The notes under the pieces were generated by a model. It was not told the origin of the DNA. It searched no databases and worked only from the letters and a program-made list of their open reading frames with translations. The translations under genes and the position numbers were made by a program. Below, piece after piece: positions 1 through 12,469 of a stretch of 64,000 bases of DNA (positions are counted from its first letter, which is position 1; the number at the start of each line of letters is the position of its first letter). The stretch comes from Salvator merianae (taxonomy: Eukaryota; Chordata; Lepidosauria; Squamata; Teiidae): positions 603,377 through 667,376 of the forward strand of contig QVOM02000071.1 in the NCBI GenBank assembly GCA_003586115.2, read 5' to 3'.

Positions 1-588
1 CACTCATTGGCGGTAGACCATACCCGAAGCTAGCTGGCTGCCGCGTCAGTGCGAATGCTTCGGCACCAGGTCCGTACCTGCTCCTTCACCAGCGCCTGGA
101 TGTCCCTCCCTCCGATGCTCGCCATTGGCGGAGTGCTCTTTCCTAGCAGTGTCATTTCCGTGGCCACGCTCCGAAGCTGCAGAGCCGATTTTGCATCTGG
201 CGATAGGCAGACGGGGCCGGATTATGAAGCCGTTGTGAAGACGGCAGGAACCAGACACAGCTTCGTCCTTGCTTACGAAGTATGCTCCGAAGCAGGCGGG
301 TGTCTTCGTAGTGAGGAACGGCGCATGCATCCGACTACATCCACCGATGTCAGGGCAACGGACAGGAAACAAAAGACAAGGGGAGTGCGAAAGCACCGTA
401 CCCGATCTTCGCTCAATCGCGCAAGTCAGGATGAAGACAAGTAATTACTTGTCTTGCCTTACCCAACATCAGGTATGAATCAGGGGAGGTTGGGTTCGGA
501 TCGGGTGAGGCGCGCGCCCGCGGCAGTGCGAAGCATCCGTTCCAGCGAGCGGCCAAGAACGGTCTACTGCTGTAGTGCAAACAGGCCC
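1..588. mobile_element. GGGCC-tipped GC-rich MITE, cut by window start
   Basis: Right part of a non-autonomous DNA transposon. Its right tip (AGTGCAAACAGGCCC, ending at 588) matches the tips of the other GGGCC elements here. The interior from about 390 to 570 aligns by eye with the elements at 23075-23672 and 38446-39024, sharing the stretch around GATCTTCGCTC, the GACAAG...CTTGTC palindrome at 438-455 and the GGTGAGGCGCGCGCCCG block. The left tip lies outside the window. No transposase is encoded; the ORFs across it are by-products of high GC. Confidence 0.7.
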
Positions 589-600
589 TCTATCTATGTA

Positions 601-640
601 TACACGCACACATATACATACACACACACACACACACATG
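601..640. repeat. (CA)n microsatellite
   Basis: Mixed ACAC/ATAC dinucleotide run that becomes a pure CA tract, immediately right of the MITE tip at 588. Confidence 0.9.
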
Positions 641-877
641 CACAGTTTCACTCCTACCATCTCAACGCCTTGCTCAGAAAATGTTTGCCACTGGGTTATA
701 GTTAAAATAGGTCTCTGTGTCCAAGGAAAGCTTTTTTCAGCACAGTGATCAAGAAGCGGACCAGCTGAGAGGACATGTGGTTGAGTGGGCTACAGCAAAC
801 ATCTTGTCCTCATCCTCAAGACTCAAAAGCTGAAAACCATCCCACAAACCTGGACCAGACACTACCCTGGTCACTTA

Positions 878-1626
878 GGGCCTGTTCGCACTTACAACGG
901 TATAACAGTATAACTAGCACTGTTCAGGCTGATAGGGTTCGGGTACAGAGAGAGGTCTTCGCACTTGTCAGTGTCGGAACACTCCGCAAGCCAACCACCA
1001 CTGGACACAGTGCGAATGGGAGCATACTAGTTCAGTAGCTGTGTTTGAACCCAGAGGGTCTGTGTTCGAACCTAGAGGGTCTGTGTTCGAACCCAGAGGG
1101 TCTGTGTTCGAACCCAGAGGGTCTGTGTTCGAACCCAGAGGGTCTGTGTTCGAACCCAGAGGGTCTGTGTTCGAACCCAGAGGGTCTGTGTTCGAACCCA
1201 GAGGGTCTGTGTTCGAACCCAGAGGGTCTGTGTTCGAACCCAGAGGGTCTGTGTTCGAACCCAGAGGGTCTGTGTTCGAATCTAGAGGGTCTGTGTTCGA
1301 ACCTGTGTCCGAAAAGGCCACCAGGGTCCGGACCTCAAGGTCCGAACCAGGGTGCAAACCGGCAGACTGCGCCTGCGCGACCCCACCGGCCCCGCCCCGC
1401 CGCCATTTTGAACCCGGAAATGGTGCAAACGCACCTTCCCTGATCCTCATCTGATCGTGCAGGTCGGGTTGGAGACTACAGATTAGTTGACCACAGCTGG
1501 TTGGATTCAGGTAAGCATCAGGTGGGCTTTAGTAGATTTCAGGTCAGCTGGGGCTGTTCGCAAGTGCGGATCCTGCGTTCTAGCATGCGTCCTGAAACAT
1601 ACCACTTGCTAAGTGCGAACAGGCCC
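878..1626. mobile_element. GGGCC-tipped MITE with TTA target duplication
   Basis: A 749-bp element bounded by perfect 17-bp inverted tips (GGGCCTGTTCGCACTTA and its complement) and flanked by a 3-bp direct duplication TTA at 875-877 and 1627-1629. A 3-bp TWA duplication is the hallmark of PIF/Harbinger elements, so this is probably a non-autonomous member of that superfamily. It holds a 21-bp tandem array at about 1041-1303. The GC-rich block after the array (about 1320-1430, including CCGCCATTTTG) resembles the interior of the 23075 and 38446 elements. No transposase is present. Confidence 0.85.
1041..1305. repeat. 21-bp tandem array, about 12 units
   Basis: About twelve units of a 21-bp repeat (GTGTTCGAACCCAGAGGGTCT), nearly identical, with one variant unit near the right end (TCTAGA instead of CCCAGA). 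Because 21 is a multiple of 3, the array is open in several frames on both strands and yields spurious 7-residue repeat proteins. Each unit contains TGTTCGAACCC, which matches the RNA polymerase III B-box consensus GGTTCGANNCC at all fixed positions but the first. Confidence 0.95.
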
Positions 1627-1734
1627 TTACTACCCTGGCCAAGTACTATATGAACAACAGCATTCTGGTTCAGCATGAAGAAAAGTAATTTTATCCTCCA
1701 AGTATCTTGCAAATTTATTGTGGTAGGATTCAGA

Positions 1735-2500
1735 AGGCTCCAATACTTGGATTTTGAGGGGGCAGATGACGGCAGCCCTTTCACTACTCTAAGAAATTCT
1801 GCTGGGCAGCTAGTTGGAAACATCATGGAGGATGCAAAATAAGCTTTATTGCAACCTTCAGCAGGGCACAGTAGCCATAGTAGTGTGCTCTCTGACATAT
1901 TCAGTCAGCTTCAAGATGAATAGCACACCACTTGCACTCTAATCATCTCCTGGCCTTTCATTCTCTGAAGCTCCTCAGAAAATCAAGGGTAAACCTAGGC
2001 TACACAATATTGGGGAAGGCATTCAGAAGAAGTTGTGTTGATGGCCTACTTTAAGTAATTATTGTATAAAGTCCACTGGAATCTCACCAAGTTCTGGCCT
2101 CTGGAAATTTTCCCAGAGCATTCAGCAGCCCTAAGTCTTCAGGGCAGACCTCTTAACAACTCCCCCATTTTTTCAGGGAGGAAATGCTGTTATAATACGA
2201 AGCTTCACCGGATGGTGGTCTGACCATGAGAGTGGAGTAAATTTAATCCCTCCCCCATATCCAGGTCACCCCTCACAGTCTAAAGCAAAGGATGGATCAA
2301 AGGTATGACCTACCTCAGGCATTGGTCCCAGTTGAGACAGGCCCATGGCTGTCATGAAGGCCATGAACTCTTGCGCAGGTCCAAAGAAAGCTCTTTCAGC
2401 ATGTTGAAGTCCTCCACTGTCCTGGGATTTTCCAGAACCACATTAGAGACCATCTCTACCAGTTCAGTCAGGGAGGTTACTGGACAGCAGGTCAGGGTCT
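1735..2500 (-). mobile_element. L2-type LINE relic, endonuclease region (copy A)
   Basis: A decayed minus-strand LINE piece. It aligns segment by segment with 28590-29480: the block ending in CTCAGAAAATCAAGG, and the block around GGCCCATGGCTGTCATGAAGG followed by the GACAGCAGG stretch. Read on the minus strand, the related 29.1-29.4 kb copy gives an endonuclease-like FNI...GHTLDLVF pattern seen in L2/CR1-clade LINEs. Stops and frameshifts are frequent, so nothing is made from it. The right side runs into a MITE fragment at about 2500-2577. Confidence 0.6.
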
Positions 2501-2577
2501 GCAATAGTCTTCAGCAGCATGCTGATGGCAGGTCCCTATTCCATAATATAAGCCAGAATAGAGCCCAGTACAGATAG
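2500..2577. mobile_element. Fragment of the 181-bp MITE family (right half)
   Basis: The stretch from GATGGCAGGTCCCTATTCC to AGGGCC matches the right half of the intact MITE at 58958-59138 with scattered mismatches. The left half is not clearly present. Confidence 0.6.
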
Positions 2578-2699
2578 GGCCTATAAGCAAATCAGTGCAG
2601 TTATGTATGTTCCTGAAGAGATGCACTCCGGTCCAGTTGAAATTCTGCACAAAGAAATTTAGGGCTTTTAGTAATACATTTAAGAGAGTTTTTGGCAAG

Positions 2700-4880
2700 T
2701 CTAATATTGGACAAAGGTTCTAATAAAAAAGATGAAACTACATTGATATCTTGTATAACACTGGTGATAAAATGTTATTTCCTTTTAAAACACATTTTAC
2801 AGCATAATTTTCCTTTTATGTGGCTGGTAAGGGTCCAATGCCATCTCCCTTGACTGCCAGATAGCATCAGCAAGCTCTCATTAATCAGACCACCCAATAT
2901 TGCCTTTATTAAATATTGGCAAATGTTTCCTTTCCAGAGATAAGGAAGCTTAATTGCAATATGCTGTTGGATATCACAAGAGATTGAAAAGTTAAATTTT
3001 CAGTCCTTCAGAATGTACTTGATGCAAGTGAGATACAAGGGAAGCATTAGTGAAAGCTACTACCAGAACAGGCAACAGTGATTAAACTCAGCCTTTTAGT
3101 AAGTGTTTCATCATACATCTATGAATGGCATTCTCATGCCTTCAGAGGATAAAAAAATTTCTGTGATCCAGCATGGGGCAAGCCTGGCTCAATCACATGC
3201 CTCTTCTGCAAAAAGAGAAGTCTTGGAAGATTAACCTTATGAGTTCATAATGCAGCACTAATAGAAGAAATACATTAAGTGAGAAATGGTGCTAGCAGCA
3301 TGTTGATTGAACACATTTCTTTTAATTGGGCTTTTCTGTAATTACCTACTCCACAAAGCTCTAATTAATTTGTTTAAAGATATAGAAATACTTCCTTTAT
3401 TTTTATTTTAGATCATGGGGTGCACGTAATTCTCCTCCATTTTATCTGTACAATATTTCATCCTGGATTCTAACCTCAAAATCTACCAGTGTTCTACACT
3501 ACAAATACCACATAGGATATTGCACAAGCTATACTTCTGTTGTCCTAGCAAAGTGTTCATGTCTCCCTCACCAACATGTTAAAGCAAAGGCTTGTCGGTA
3601 TCCTGGCTGAAACAGGAAATGAAGTCTGGAGTCTTAAAAATCCTCTTCTAGTTGTAGGATACTATTATTAAGAGTCTAGCTACACTACATATTTATGGCA
3701 CGTTTATTTCATCATTATCATGAATACACATTTAAAATTGGTTATTTTGCTACTGTTCTGAAATAAGTACTTGCATTCTTTGTTTTCCGAGGACTGCTTT
3801 TTTCTCTGCTCTATATGCACACAAGTTCCTCCTTGCATACTTGTATGTGTGACATTGCCTCCCCGTTTGCCTGGTTGTGTAGGTGTTCAGGGGGAGGATT
3901 GGAAGGCGTGGCCTTTTGTTCCTTGTTTTCAAATGTCTAATTACTGTGGAAGAGCAGCAAGGAAAGAACAGTCTCGCTGTGGTTTCATTTTTTGGATTGC
4001 TTAGAAAGTATGACGTTTTCTAAATCAAATGCAGTGTTTACAATTTCTTTATTTGTCTTTTGCCCAAAAGGATCCAGGTTTGCACTCCATCTCTTATGTA
4101 ACAGCAACAACAACAAAAAATCCTGCCTTTGCACACAGGTAGTAAATGATGCTGTCAGCTGCTTTTGCACAAAACCACACATAAATATCATACAGAGTGA
4201 CAATAACCAATCACAGGGAAGGAGGGGTTTACTGCACTGCATCTGTGCCAAGGAGCAGGGCTACACATTGCAGGTTAAACATGAATTTGCTTACATTACG
4301 ACAGTGAAAATCAAACATTGACCTTCAATTAACTTCGTAAGCATGACATCTTTGAAGTCAAAGAAGAACAGTAATGGAATTTTGAAAATGCTGTGAAGCT
4401 ATGGCGTAAGAAAGGTTCACTAGATAGCAGTAATTTAGAAAAAAAAAGAAAATAATGCAGGTAGATCTGGGTCCAAAGGGAAAAGAAACAAGAGAAACAA
4501 AGCTAGGAAAAGAACATTTCTGCTTATATACTGAAAGGTAAACAGGATCATCTGATCTCTCCTTGAGTTTCTTTTTTGAAAGGTGCAGACAATGCAAGGC
4601 TTTATCCCTGCTATAAAATATTCATAAAAATTTTGTTGATTCTCCCCTCCACTGACTGACTGAATAACAACTTTGTCTGTTGGTTAATTACTGTACAATA
4701 TTGTAACAATTTTTGTGCTGTATTGAATATAGTTACCATATTAAATGTTTCAATGCGTTATTTTGTTAACATATAATCATAGTCATATTGAACGTTTGAC
4801 ATACCAATCAGAATATTACAATTAACATCAACAATATACAAGCCATATTAATACTTCTAAGTTCAAGACTCTTGATAAAA
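2700..4880. other. No gene recognised; AT-rich intergenic stretch
   Basis: About 2.2 kb with no ORF resembling a protein I know and no clear repeat ends. The longest ORFs (about 110 codons near 3992-4321) are of low complexity and overlap ORFs on the other strand. It may include old unrecognisable repeats. Confidence 0.5.
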
Positions 4881-4899
4881 ATGATTATTGCTAACATTA

Positions 4900-5250
4900 C
4901 TGATAACATCTTCCCAAAGTTCAAAGTATGAAGAGTTTATTTATGAATTTTATCAGAGACCATTTCCATCAAAGCTATCCACTGAATTTTCCTATGCCAT
5001 TTATCAATCTTTAAATAATTAAAAAAACTATAAGTTTCTTATTTTTTAGTTTTGTGGTCCTTCCTTCAAATAAATCTAATAAAGCCAAATCAGGCCAAAG
5101 ATCAACTATTTATTCAATTTTAAAAATACCTTCTTCCAAAAGTTCTCTTACAATCCCACCAAAGGTGGAAGAAAGTTCCATTTGTTTATAGCCTCTCCGG
5201 CAATTGTTTAATATGTGTAATATTAACCTTTCCTGCAGGATTTACAAAGA
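4900..5250 (-). mobile_element. L1 ORF2 C-terminal relic
   Basis: Minus-strand translation around 5130-5180 gives a TNGTFFHLWWDC motif. This is the characteristic Cys/Trp-rich C-terminal segment of vertebrate L1 ORF2, also visible in the L1 copies at 46.0 kb and 53.6 kb. Flanking sequence is AT-rich and broken by stops; the exact ends are not visible. It is a dead, 5'-truncated fragment. Confidence 0.55.
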
Positions 5251-6028
5251 TGCCATACATGCCAAACTTTCAGGTTTAGTTTCTGAAATAAGGCTGACAA
5301 GAAATGCCTGGGGGGAATCCATAATCAAGGCCAAATATGGTCATCCAACTACCTGCCAAAATCTGACTCCCACACCTCCTTCAAGCTCCAGTGTGAATTA
5401 TCTAGATTCATTCCTAACAAAATCCAATAAATCACTGAAACTGTACCTTTGGACAGTGTAATTTACCAGTATTTTTTTCAAAATCTGTTAATGGATGGTT
5501 GACAGCTTGTGAGGCTTTTCTGTCTGATAAAAGAGAATATATAAGTAACCCTAATAGCCATGGAAACTTCTTTCCCAAATTTAAACTTCAAGCAGTTCAG
5601 TTAAACCATATCCTCTCATTTATTCAAGAGGAACATACAAAACAACATTGAGAGTATACTGTACAAGAGTTTAAAAATGACTTTTATTGTTAAAATACTG
5701 AATAAGAGACAGTCAATTATAGTGCAGCCCTGACAAGTAAAAAAAAAAGAGAAATGAGTTTAGGATTGCATTGTTATAAAACAAAATGAAAGAAAACAAA
5801 ATAAAGTCCAAATCGCCAAAGGAAACAATTTGTTAAGCATAGCCTTAAAACACATCTGTCTCACTCAATATTGAGAGGTACTATGAAACACAGCAATAGC
5901 ATAATGTATCTGATAAAATTTATCTAATTTTAGGTTATGCCTCCACTTTCTATAGGAAATACCCACAGGGACTGTTTCAGGAATCTCATCGTCATTTTCA
6001 GCAGTGTAAGATGATTGACAGAGAGAAT

Positions 6029-6183
6029 GGCCCTTTCTGCACTTGACCTTATTTCAAATTATATCTTGGAATAGAGATCTGCCACCTGCATGCTACTATG
6101 AACTATGGGAGGCCCCACCTGGGGCCTGTTATACTCTGCACTAGGGATATAGCCCAGAATAAAGCCAAGTGCAGAAAGGATCC
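6029..6183. mobile_element. Copy of the 181-bp MITE family
   Basis: Begins GGCCCTTTCTGCACTTG and ends CAAGTGCAGAAAGGATCC, so the last bases differ from a perfect inverted tip. The interior (TTATATCTTGGAATA, TGCATGCTACTATGAACTATGGGAGG) tracks the intact copy at 58958-59138. The flanking triplets (AAT and ATG) do not match, so the target duplication is lost or was never clean. Confidence 0.8.
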
Positions 6184-9100
6184 ATGATGCCAACCCAAGA
6201 CAAGTAGAGATGAGAGCACAAAATAGAGATGTGTGGAATTGGTTCTGTTTGAACTCAGTTAGTATTGAACAGGGGAGTTTGAAGTGTTTGTTTTTGAACT
6301 GGACACCGGCATATGTTCAGTTTAAGTGTTCAGTGTTGAATCAAACCTGGGTACATCTGATGAGCTGTTCAAAGAACAGTTCAATATTCACTTATCAGTT
6401 ACTGAGTTGCATTTTGCAATTGGGTGATTCAAATTCTAATAGTTGCTTAGAATTTGAAGGTTGTTGGCTACTTTGTCCTGTTTGTGTTCTGTTGCCAGGG
6501 AAACTGGTCTACCATTGGCTGTACAAGGGGAAAGTTCAAGGGAGGGAATTTGTAAGTATGAAAGGACTCAGATCTGAACTTTTCTTCACTTGAAAATTTT
6601 TGGAGAGCTGCTGAAGATAGTGAGTCCTGCCTCAGAGTCTGTGGTTGAGTTCTCTGCTCTATGCTGTGACTTCTGCTTGTGGCTTTGGCTGGCTGCTGTT
6701 CTCTTTGCCCTGTGCTGGTATGAATCTCTCCTGTACCTGGTGCTTTTGGTTTAGGCTGGAGAGGAGTTCTTGTAGGTTGTTGTTTACAGGACCTTTTTTT
6801 GGTCCTGTTTTTATTTGTCTGGTAGAGGCAGTTAGGGGCAGGACAGTGAGGATTAAGGGTAGAGGCCAGGGGCTCCTGTGTGAGTGTGACTTCTGCCCTG
6901 CCTCAAAGTTGATGATTGGGTAGGTTCTCTGGTCTTCATGCTTCGTTGTTGTGACTTCTGATACCTGCTTGTGACTTTGGTGGCTGCTGCTCTCTTGTTT
7001 GCTTGGAATGTGTGCCAGTGTGACTGTGTCTTGCTTTGCTTCTAGTATCTGGTGTTTGGTTTAGGGATTAGTTTAGACGGTAGGGGTGTGGGGAGGGCTT
7101 TTTTTGGTTCCTTGTTTTTTGGTCTAGTTTTTTGTGTAGCTTTTGGTTTTGTTTAGTGTGTATTTGGGAATGTGTGTGATCTGGTCTGACCGGTTACCTG
7201 CAGGTCTGAAAAGGTGCTTTGGAGGGCTTTTTCTTTCATTTTGCTAATTCTTACTTTCTTGTTGGGGGTCTCCCTCCACACAAGGCTCTTTCTCCAGTGT
7301 CTGCTGCTTCAGCCTTGTTTCTTTTTCATGACTGGTGTTTTGGGCCTGTCTGCCTAAACAAGAGCCAGCAGCTGCTGTTGAGCTCCCCACAGCGCAACAG
7401 GGCTCCTGCAGTTGGAAGAGCAGAGGTGAGACCAGTGAGGACAAAGACAGCAGGTAGCTTGTATTAGGCTTAGGTCCTAACACTAGCTTACACTGGGGTA
7501 AACCTACTCTGCTAGGGTTAGAGTAAGGTGAAATAGGACTCTTCTTTCATAGGAATTAAATTTCTCCCTTTAAATAGTTGTACTGTGGGCTAGGATTAGG
7601 GTTAGCCTAGGGTTTAGGGCAGGAGGACAGTGCAGTGTAGGTCATTATAAACCCCATTCCCCTCTTTTAGTTTTTTAATTCTTTTCACTCCAATCATTGT
7701 TGCAACTGAAAACCAACTTTTGTTTTAACTATAAACCCCTTACATTTAGCCTACTGCTTTGGGGGGGTAACTGACTTTGACCTAGGATTGCATATATTCA
7801 CAGCAGTGCCATAGCACTGTGCTTGTGGCACACACACTTTAAACAGGTCATTTCCCTCTTGGTTAGGGAACCCTAAGCCATCAAGGCCACCACACATCCC
7901 ACCCCCTGTTAGAGTCCAGGACTTCACTTAAAACTTACATTATATCTGGGAGGAGCAAAGGAAAAGGAAAGACTAGAATGCTAGGTAGGAGAGGAGGGAG
8001 TTCAATTAGCATATATTGGTTCGCGTTGAACTGAACCATGAAAATCTTAGTACAAAATAGCGCTGGGGAAGCAAGCACCTTGGACGCAGCATCTTTGGGC
8101 ATCCTGCCATACCACGAGCGGATACCCGGAAGGACCCTGAGGCACAAGCACAAAAGGCATTTTTGCAGAGCCATCTGCCCTCAGACACCTCTCACTAGGG
8201 TTGTGGAAATACAGCCTTAATCTTCCAGGGTTTTTTTTTCCTGATAATTGTCCGACAAGGACTGAAGAGATTTATTGCAACTTACATAAGTAATCAATAT
8301 AAATCTTTCTATGTTGTTGTATCAGTGGGGTGATCCTGTATTTCCACTTACAAGGCAATATCTAGAGTCTGTCTGAGACAATCCCTTATAGAGTCTCATT
8401 CTGTAATGAAATAACCAGCTCTTATTTTGTGATGCAAACACGGAAGTAAGTTTATCCAAGTAAGTCAGCTTTCTTCTTCCCGATCTGATTGTGCCAGCAA
8501 CTAAAAGATGAGCCTGCTTAAATTCAACAAAAATCTGGTAGCATCATCATCACCACCAACAATAACATCACTACTATTTTAACCCACTCCTTTACCTGGA
8601 AGTCTCAGCGGCTTGTCAGGCTCAAAATCATATCTGGTTGAGTGATTATGTCATCATGTAGCCTGATGCAGGGGGGCTAACTTTACCCCCACTTGCCATA
8701 GAGAAGGCCAGAAGCAAGGAGAGCTGAAGTAAGTGTTTTACCTGTCAGCCCCCTTCGGGTGCCAACATCCCAGTCGCGGGGTGAGATAGGGCTCATTGTC
8801 CTCTGCATTTGTGTATTGCCTCTGAAAAGCAAAAATGCCAGGAGGCATTTATTTTCAGGAGAAGACAAGAAAGTCAAAAACAAAACAATAATTAAATTCA
8901 TGATAAGCTCAGCATAACTGGTAATAGCACAGCACTGGAAGGCTACAGAACATATTACAACAAGAGCTTGATATCACGAGTTATCAGAAATACTTATGGA
9001 TGAATACATATGGAATAAACATGGTAAAATGCTGTGAAGTTGTTGCAGAGATAACTTCTGGTTGGTCTGGGATCCAATGCTTAAATCAATAGAAAAAAAT

Positions 9101-10020
9101 AATATTCTATTCCAATGCTACTAGATTTGCGATAAGTTGGATTAACAAATGTAAAACATAAATATTAAATTGTAAAAATTGTAGTATATGTATAACTCTA
9201 TGTATGGATTTCTCTAGATAATTATCTGCTTATTTGTATACCTGAATGTATTATCATCCACAAAATGCATATTTTATGTATATTGTCTTAATTTTTAAAA
9301 AAAATGGCAGGAGGTGTGGATGTTACCAACCTAGTACATCTCCCTCAAGGCCATTATAGGTGGGCGTAGAATGCAATAACCTGAGTCCTTCGATATGTAA
9401 CTCTTGTTTATCTTAGGTACTAACTGCTTTGATGTGTTCCTTTATCTGCCCAGGAGAACTGAAATCCTGTGTCTTAGCAATTTTCAGTCTTAACACCTCT
9501 CTGTCTTGTGAAATAAAGGTACTTTCAGCCAAGAAAGGCCTCTTTGTTTCAACCAAGAACTGGGGGAGTCTCACACTACCTAACAAAATCAGCCCTCATG
9601 TGAGAGGTCTGTGGGTGGTGTGAATACCTTACAACACATTCAAAGCAGTGTTTTACACACTCTTACCCAAAATAGAAAAAGCAAAGCGTAAAACTGAAAT
9701 TATAAAACAATTCAAAAAGTATAAAATGCAACGTAAGACAACAAGTTACCAAAAAGACTGAAGAGGGAGAGTTTTTTCTTCAGTCATAGCTGTGTCCAGC
9801 AAGAACTCAGACCCAGTCTGCAAATCACAGGGCAAACTTCCTTTGGATTGTGCCCTTCTCTTTGCTCCAGGGACTCATGCTTTTGAACCAGAGAAAAGCA
9901 ATTCACCCGCCCTGGAGGGTGAAGGCAAAATGACAGGGTGATGCTCAGTCAGCAAGCAGACAGTTCTACAGATACTATCACTGCTTTCTGGGGGTGAATT
10001 TTAAGAGGGCTCTCTACTAA
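6184..10020. other. No gene recognised
   Basis: About 3.8 kb of intergenic sequence upstream of FGFR3. It includes T/G-rich stretches (about 6600-7200) and a short CpG-bearing stretch near 8020-8130. ORFs are short (under 130 codons), without recognisable motifs or splice-site-bounded conserved reading frames. I cannot exclude an unrecognised distal regulatory element. Confidence 0.45.
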
Positions 10021-10023
10021 GCG

Positions 10024-10200
10024 TGTATTTAATTAAGGCATTTATATCCTGCCTTCCCTACAAAGAACCCAAAGTGGCACACAACAGTCACTTCCTCTCT
10101 GTTTTAGCCTCAGAACAGCCCTGTAAGGCAGCCTGCGCTGAGAGGCAGCAACTGGCCCAAGGTCACCCAGAAAGCTTTTGGACTCCTTGGCTGTAGCCTA
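10024..10200 (+). repeat. MIR/L2-like 3' end repeat
   Basis: Contains CCTCAGAACAGCCCTGTAAGG followed by CTGGCCCAAGGTCACCCAG, a string typical of the conserved tails of MIR/L2-type retroposons in amniotes, preceded by TTTATATCCTGCCTTCC, common in lizard repeat tails. Subfamily cannot be assigned by eye. Confidence 0.55.
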
Positions 10201-10277
10201 GCCTGACAGCTGGTGACCTGACTCAGAAATGTATGAGAATGCCATTTGCAGGTTCTTATGGACTGCATGACAAATCT

Positions 10278-10785
10278 AAGCTCCTTTCTGCATGGACCCT
10301 TAATCTAGATGCAGCTCGCATCTAGGCCTCCAGATTCACATGTTAATATGGATCTAGGCGGCCCCACCCCCTGCTGGTATGGCTCCATCTGCTTTAGATG
10401 AAGCCTGATCCAGATTAAGGAGACCTTAATCTGGATCGCTGTAGACGTCTTTAATCGGATCTACCAGCAGCCAGCAGATCTGATCCAGAACACGGTGTGT
10501 TCCGGACTGCTGGGGGCTCGTTTCAGCAGCAGCCATAATGCACTGCTGAAATGCAACCCCTAGGGCCCCAAGGCTAGGAACTTTTGTTTCAAGCCCTCAG
10601 AAGTGTGGGAATGCAGCTGTGAAGCTCCTGCGAGCTTTAAGGCCACGATGTGAATTGATCCAGATCACCACTGTCCATGCAGATAGTGATGATCCCACCC
10701 ACATTATCCCATGATTGGGATCAGTGGGTTTGGCTGTTCCAGACCCACTGATCCAGGTCAACTACAAGTAAGTGCAGAAGAGGCC
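10278..10785. mobile_element. MITE with GCAC-containing tips (imperfect)
   Basis: The left end (CTCCTTTCTGCATGGACC) and right end (GTAAGTGCAGAAGAGGCC) form an imperfect inverted pair like those of the GGGCC elements. The interior is rich in short inverted segments built from ATCTAGAT and GATCCAGATTAAGG. No coding capacity. Flanking duplication is unclear, so the ends are approximate. Confidence 0.6.
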
Positions 10786-12440
10786 TTAGCCACTGCTTTC
10801 TTGAGGAAGGCATCTCAAAATTAAGTCTTTTTTCAAAGTCACCCATACAGACATACAATCCTTTGGTTTAGCTGCCATTCCACGAGTGCAGAACAGTGGG
10901 GGGTTGCATGTGGAGGAAGAGATGGAGATTAGGTTACATATTGCCCCATAGCTGTTTAATTTATGTGGTAAATGTGTCATAAGAATGGAGATGGAGAACA
11001 CCACATTAACAATTTGAGATATGAAACAATACTACTCTAGCTGTCTAAAACTAAATATTTAGAAGACAACGGTGATGTCATCTTCCCCCATGCTTGGTAA
11101 ATCTGCAGCTAATAACAGAGAAGTAGGGGTGGTTAACAGTTCTCTTCCCTTGGGCTCCAAAACTGACAAGATTATGAAGGGTAACAACATATTACTGACA
11201 ATAAATATGAGAATAATTAATGCAATGGTCTTTCCTGTGGGAATGTTTAAAAGAGCATGAATAAAAGATGCTCTCAAATTATGGATCCAAGAATGAAGAT
11301 TAAGAATACCATGGACTGTGAGAGAAACCAATCAGTTTTAGATCAAATAAAACTGTAAGGCCCTACTAAAGATAGATCAAGGCAAAGTAGTGCTTGGCAC
11401 CCACAGGCACACCCAGAAGTACCCAGAATTCCACGTGGAGAATTGCTAGGTTTTTCTGGAGCCTAAACCACATGGCAGATATCTCCATGTGGCACTTTTA
11501 TTTAAGACAATAAATCTGTATTCAGGGTCTGAACCTAACTTGATGTCACCTAAAAATGATACAGCCCAGAGTGTGCCCATCCAAAGCTCATGTCTTCCAG
11601 GGGTCTGTCCTAAGCTCTATGATATTAAACATCTTCATAAATGATTAAAATGTTACCAAGAGAATAGCAAACTAGGGGTATTGGCTAATACTTTTGAGGA
11701 AAGAAGCAATGTTTAAAAGAACTCAAAAAGGCTTAATCACAGGGGCAAGCCCAACAGGTTTGAATTCACTGGACACAAACATAGTCCTGAAATGAGGAAA
11801 AATAAACAAACAAACACAAGAGAGATCATTGCAAGAGAGATCATTGTATTCAACACTAGTTAGACATAGCGCCTGTAGTACTATGAACAGATCTACATGT
11901 TTTAAAATGATCATTGAGCCATTGAAACAGAGCCAGAGGTTTCAAAATCAAGTCCTATGAGGAATTGTTAAAAAGAACTTGTACATTTAACTTGCAGGCT
12001 GCATTCACGTGCAGAAAAAAAGCATCTCTGAGTAAGCTTTTAGACTAGAGAAGGTCGTCCAAGGGCGACACACAACTGTCTCTGAGGTGCTTTTGCCATG
12101 TGTGAACACAGTCATAGAAGAAGATCCAAAGGGGAGAATGATAACTGGCTACCACATGCAAAAGGCACAGATCTGATCAGGGCAAGAATCACTGGGATGA
12201 AATTAGGAGGAGAGTCCGATTACCACGTTAAGATCTGTTAAACTGTGGATTAATTTGCCTCACAAAAAGTGACCTCCCCCTTACTGTTGATTTCAAGCAG
12301 AGGCTGGAGGCTATCAGTCGCGATTGGGCATTACCTGTATTAAACTTCAGCAGACTCCTGCACTGAGCAAGAGTTTGAACTAAAAAGTCTTTAAAACCCA
12401 TTCCCCTTTATATATTCTAGAGAATCCCTAAAGCTCGGAT
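10786..12440. other. No gene recognised; FGFR3 5' flank
   Basis: About 1.65 kb immediately upstream of the CpG-rich block. Mostly AT-rich, no recognisable exon or complete repeat. It may hold proximal regulatory sites that cannot be called by eye. Confidence 0.4.
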
Positions 12441-12469
12441 GGACAAGGATAATAACTGGTGGAGGTACG

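Noticed and set aside
469..660. ORFs across the CA repeat
   Set aside because: Dinucleotide repeat translation (VCVCVC / THTHTH) only.
1041..1305. tRNA genes suggested by TTCGAA/TTCGAACCC strings
   Set aside because: No A-box, acceptor stem or cloverleaf can be formed around any unit; only the B-box-like string is present.
968..1454. Repeat proteins on both strands (FEPRGSV or SNTDPLG units, about 12 copies)
   Set aside because: They arise from a 21-bp tandem DNA repeat whose length is a multiple of three. Three overlapping frames on two strands are open, no start or domain context exists, and the array lies inside a MITE.
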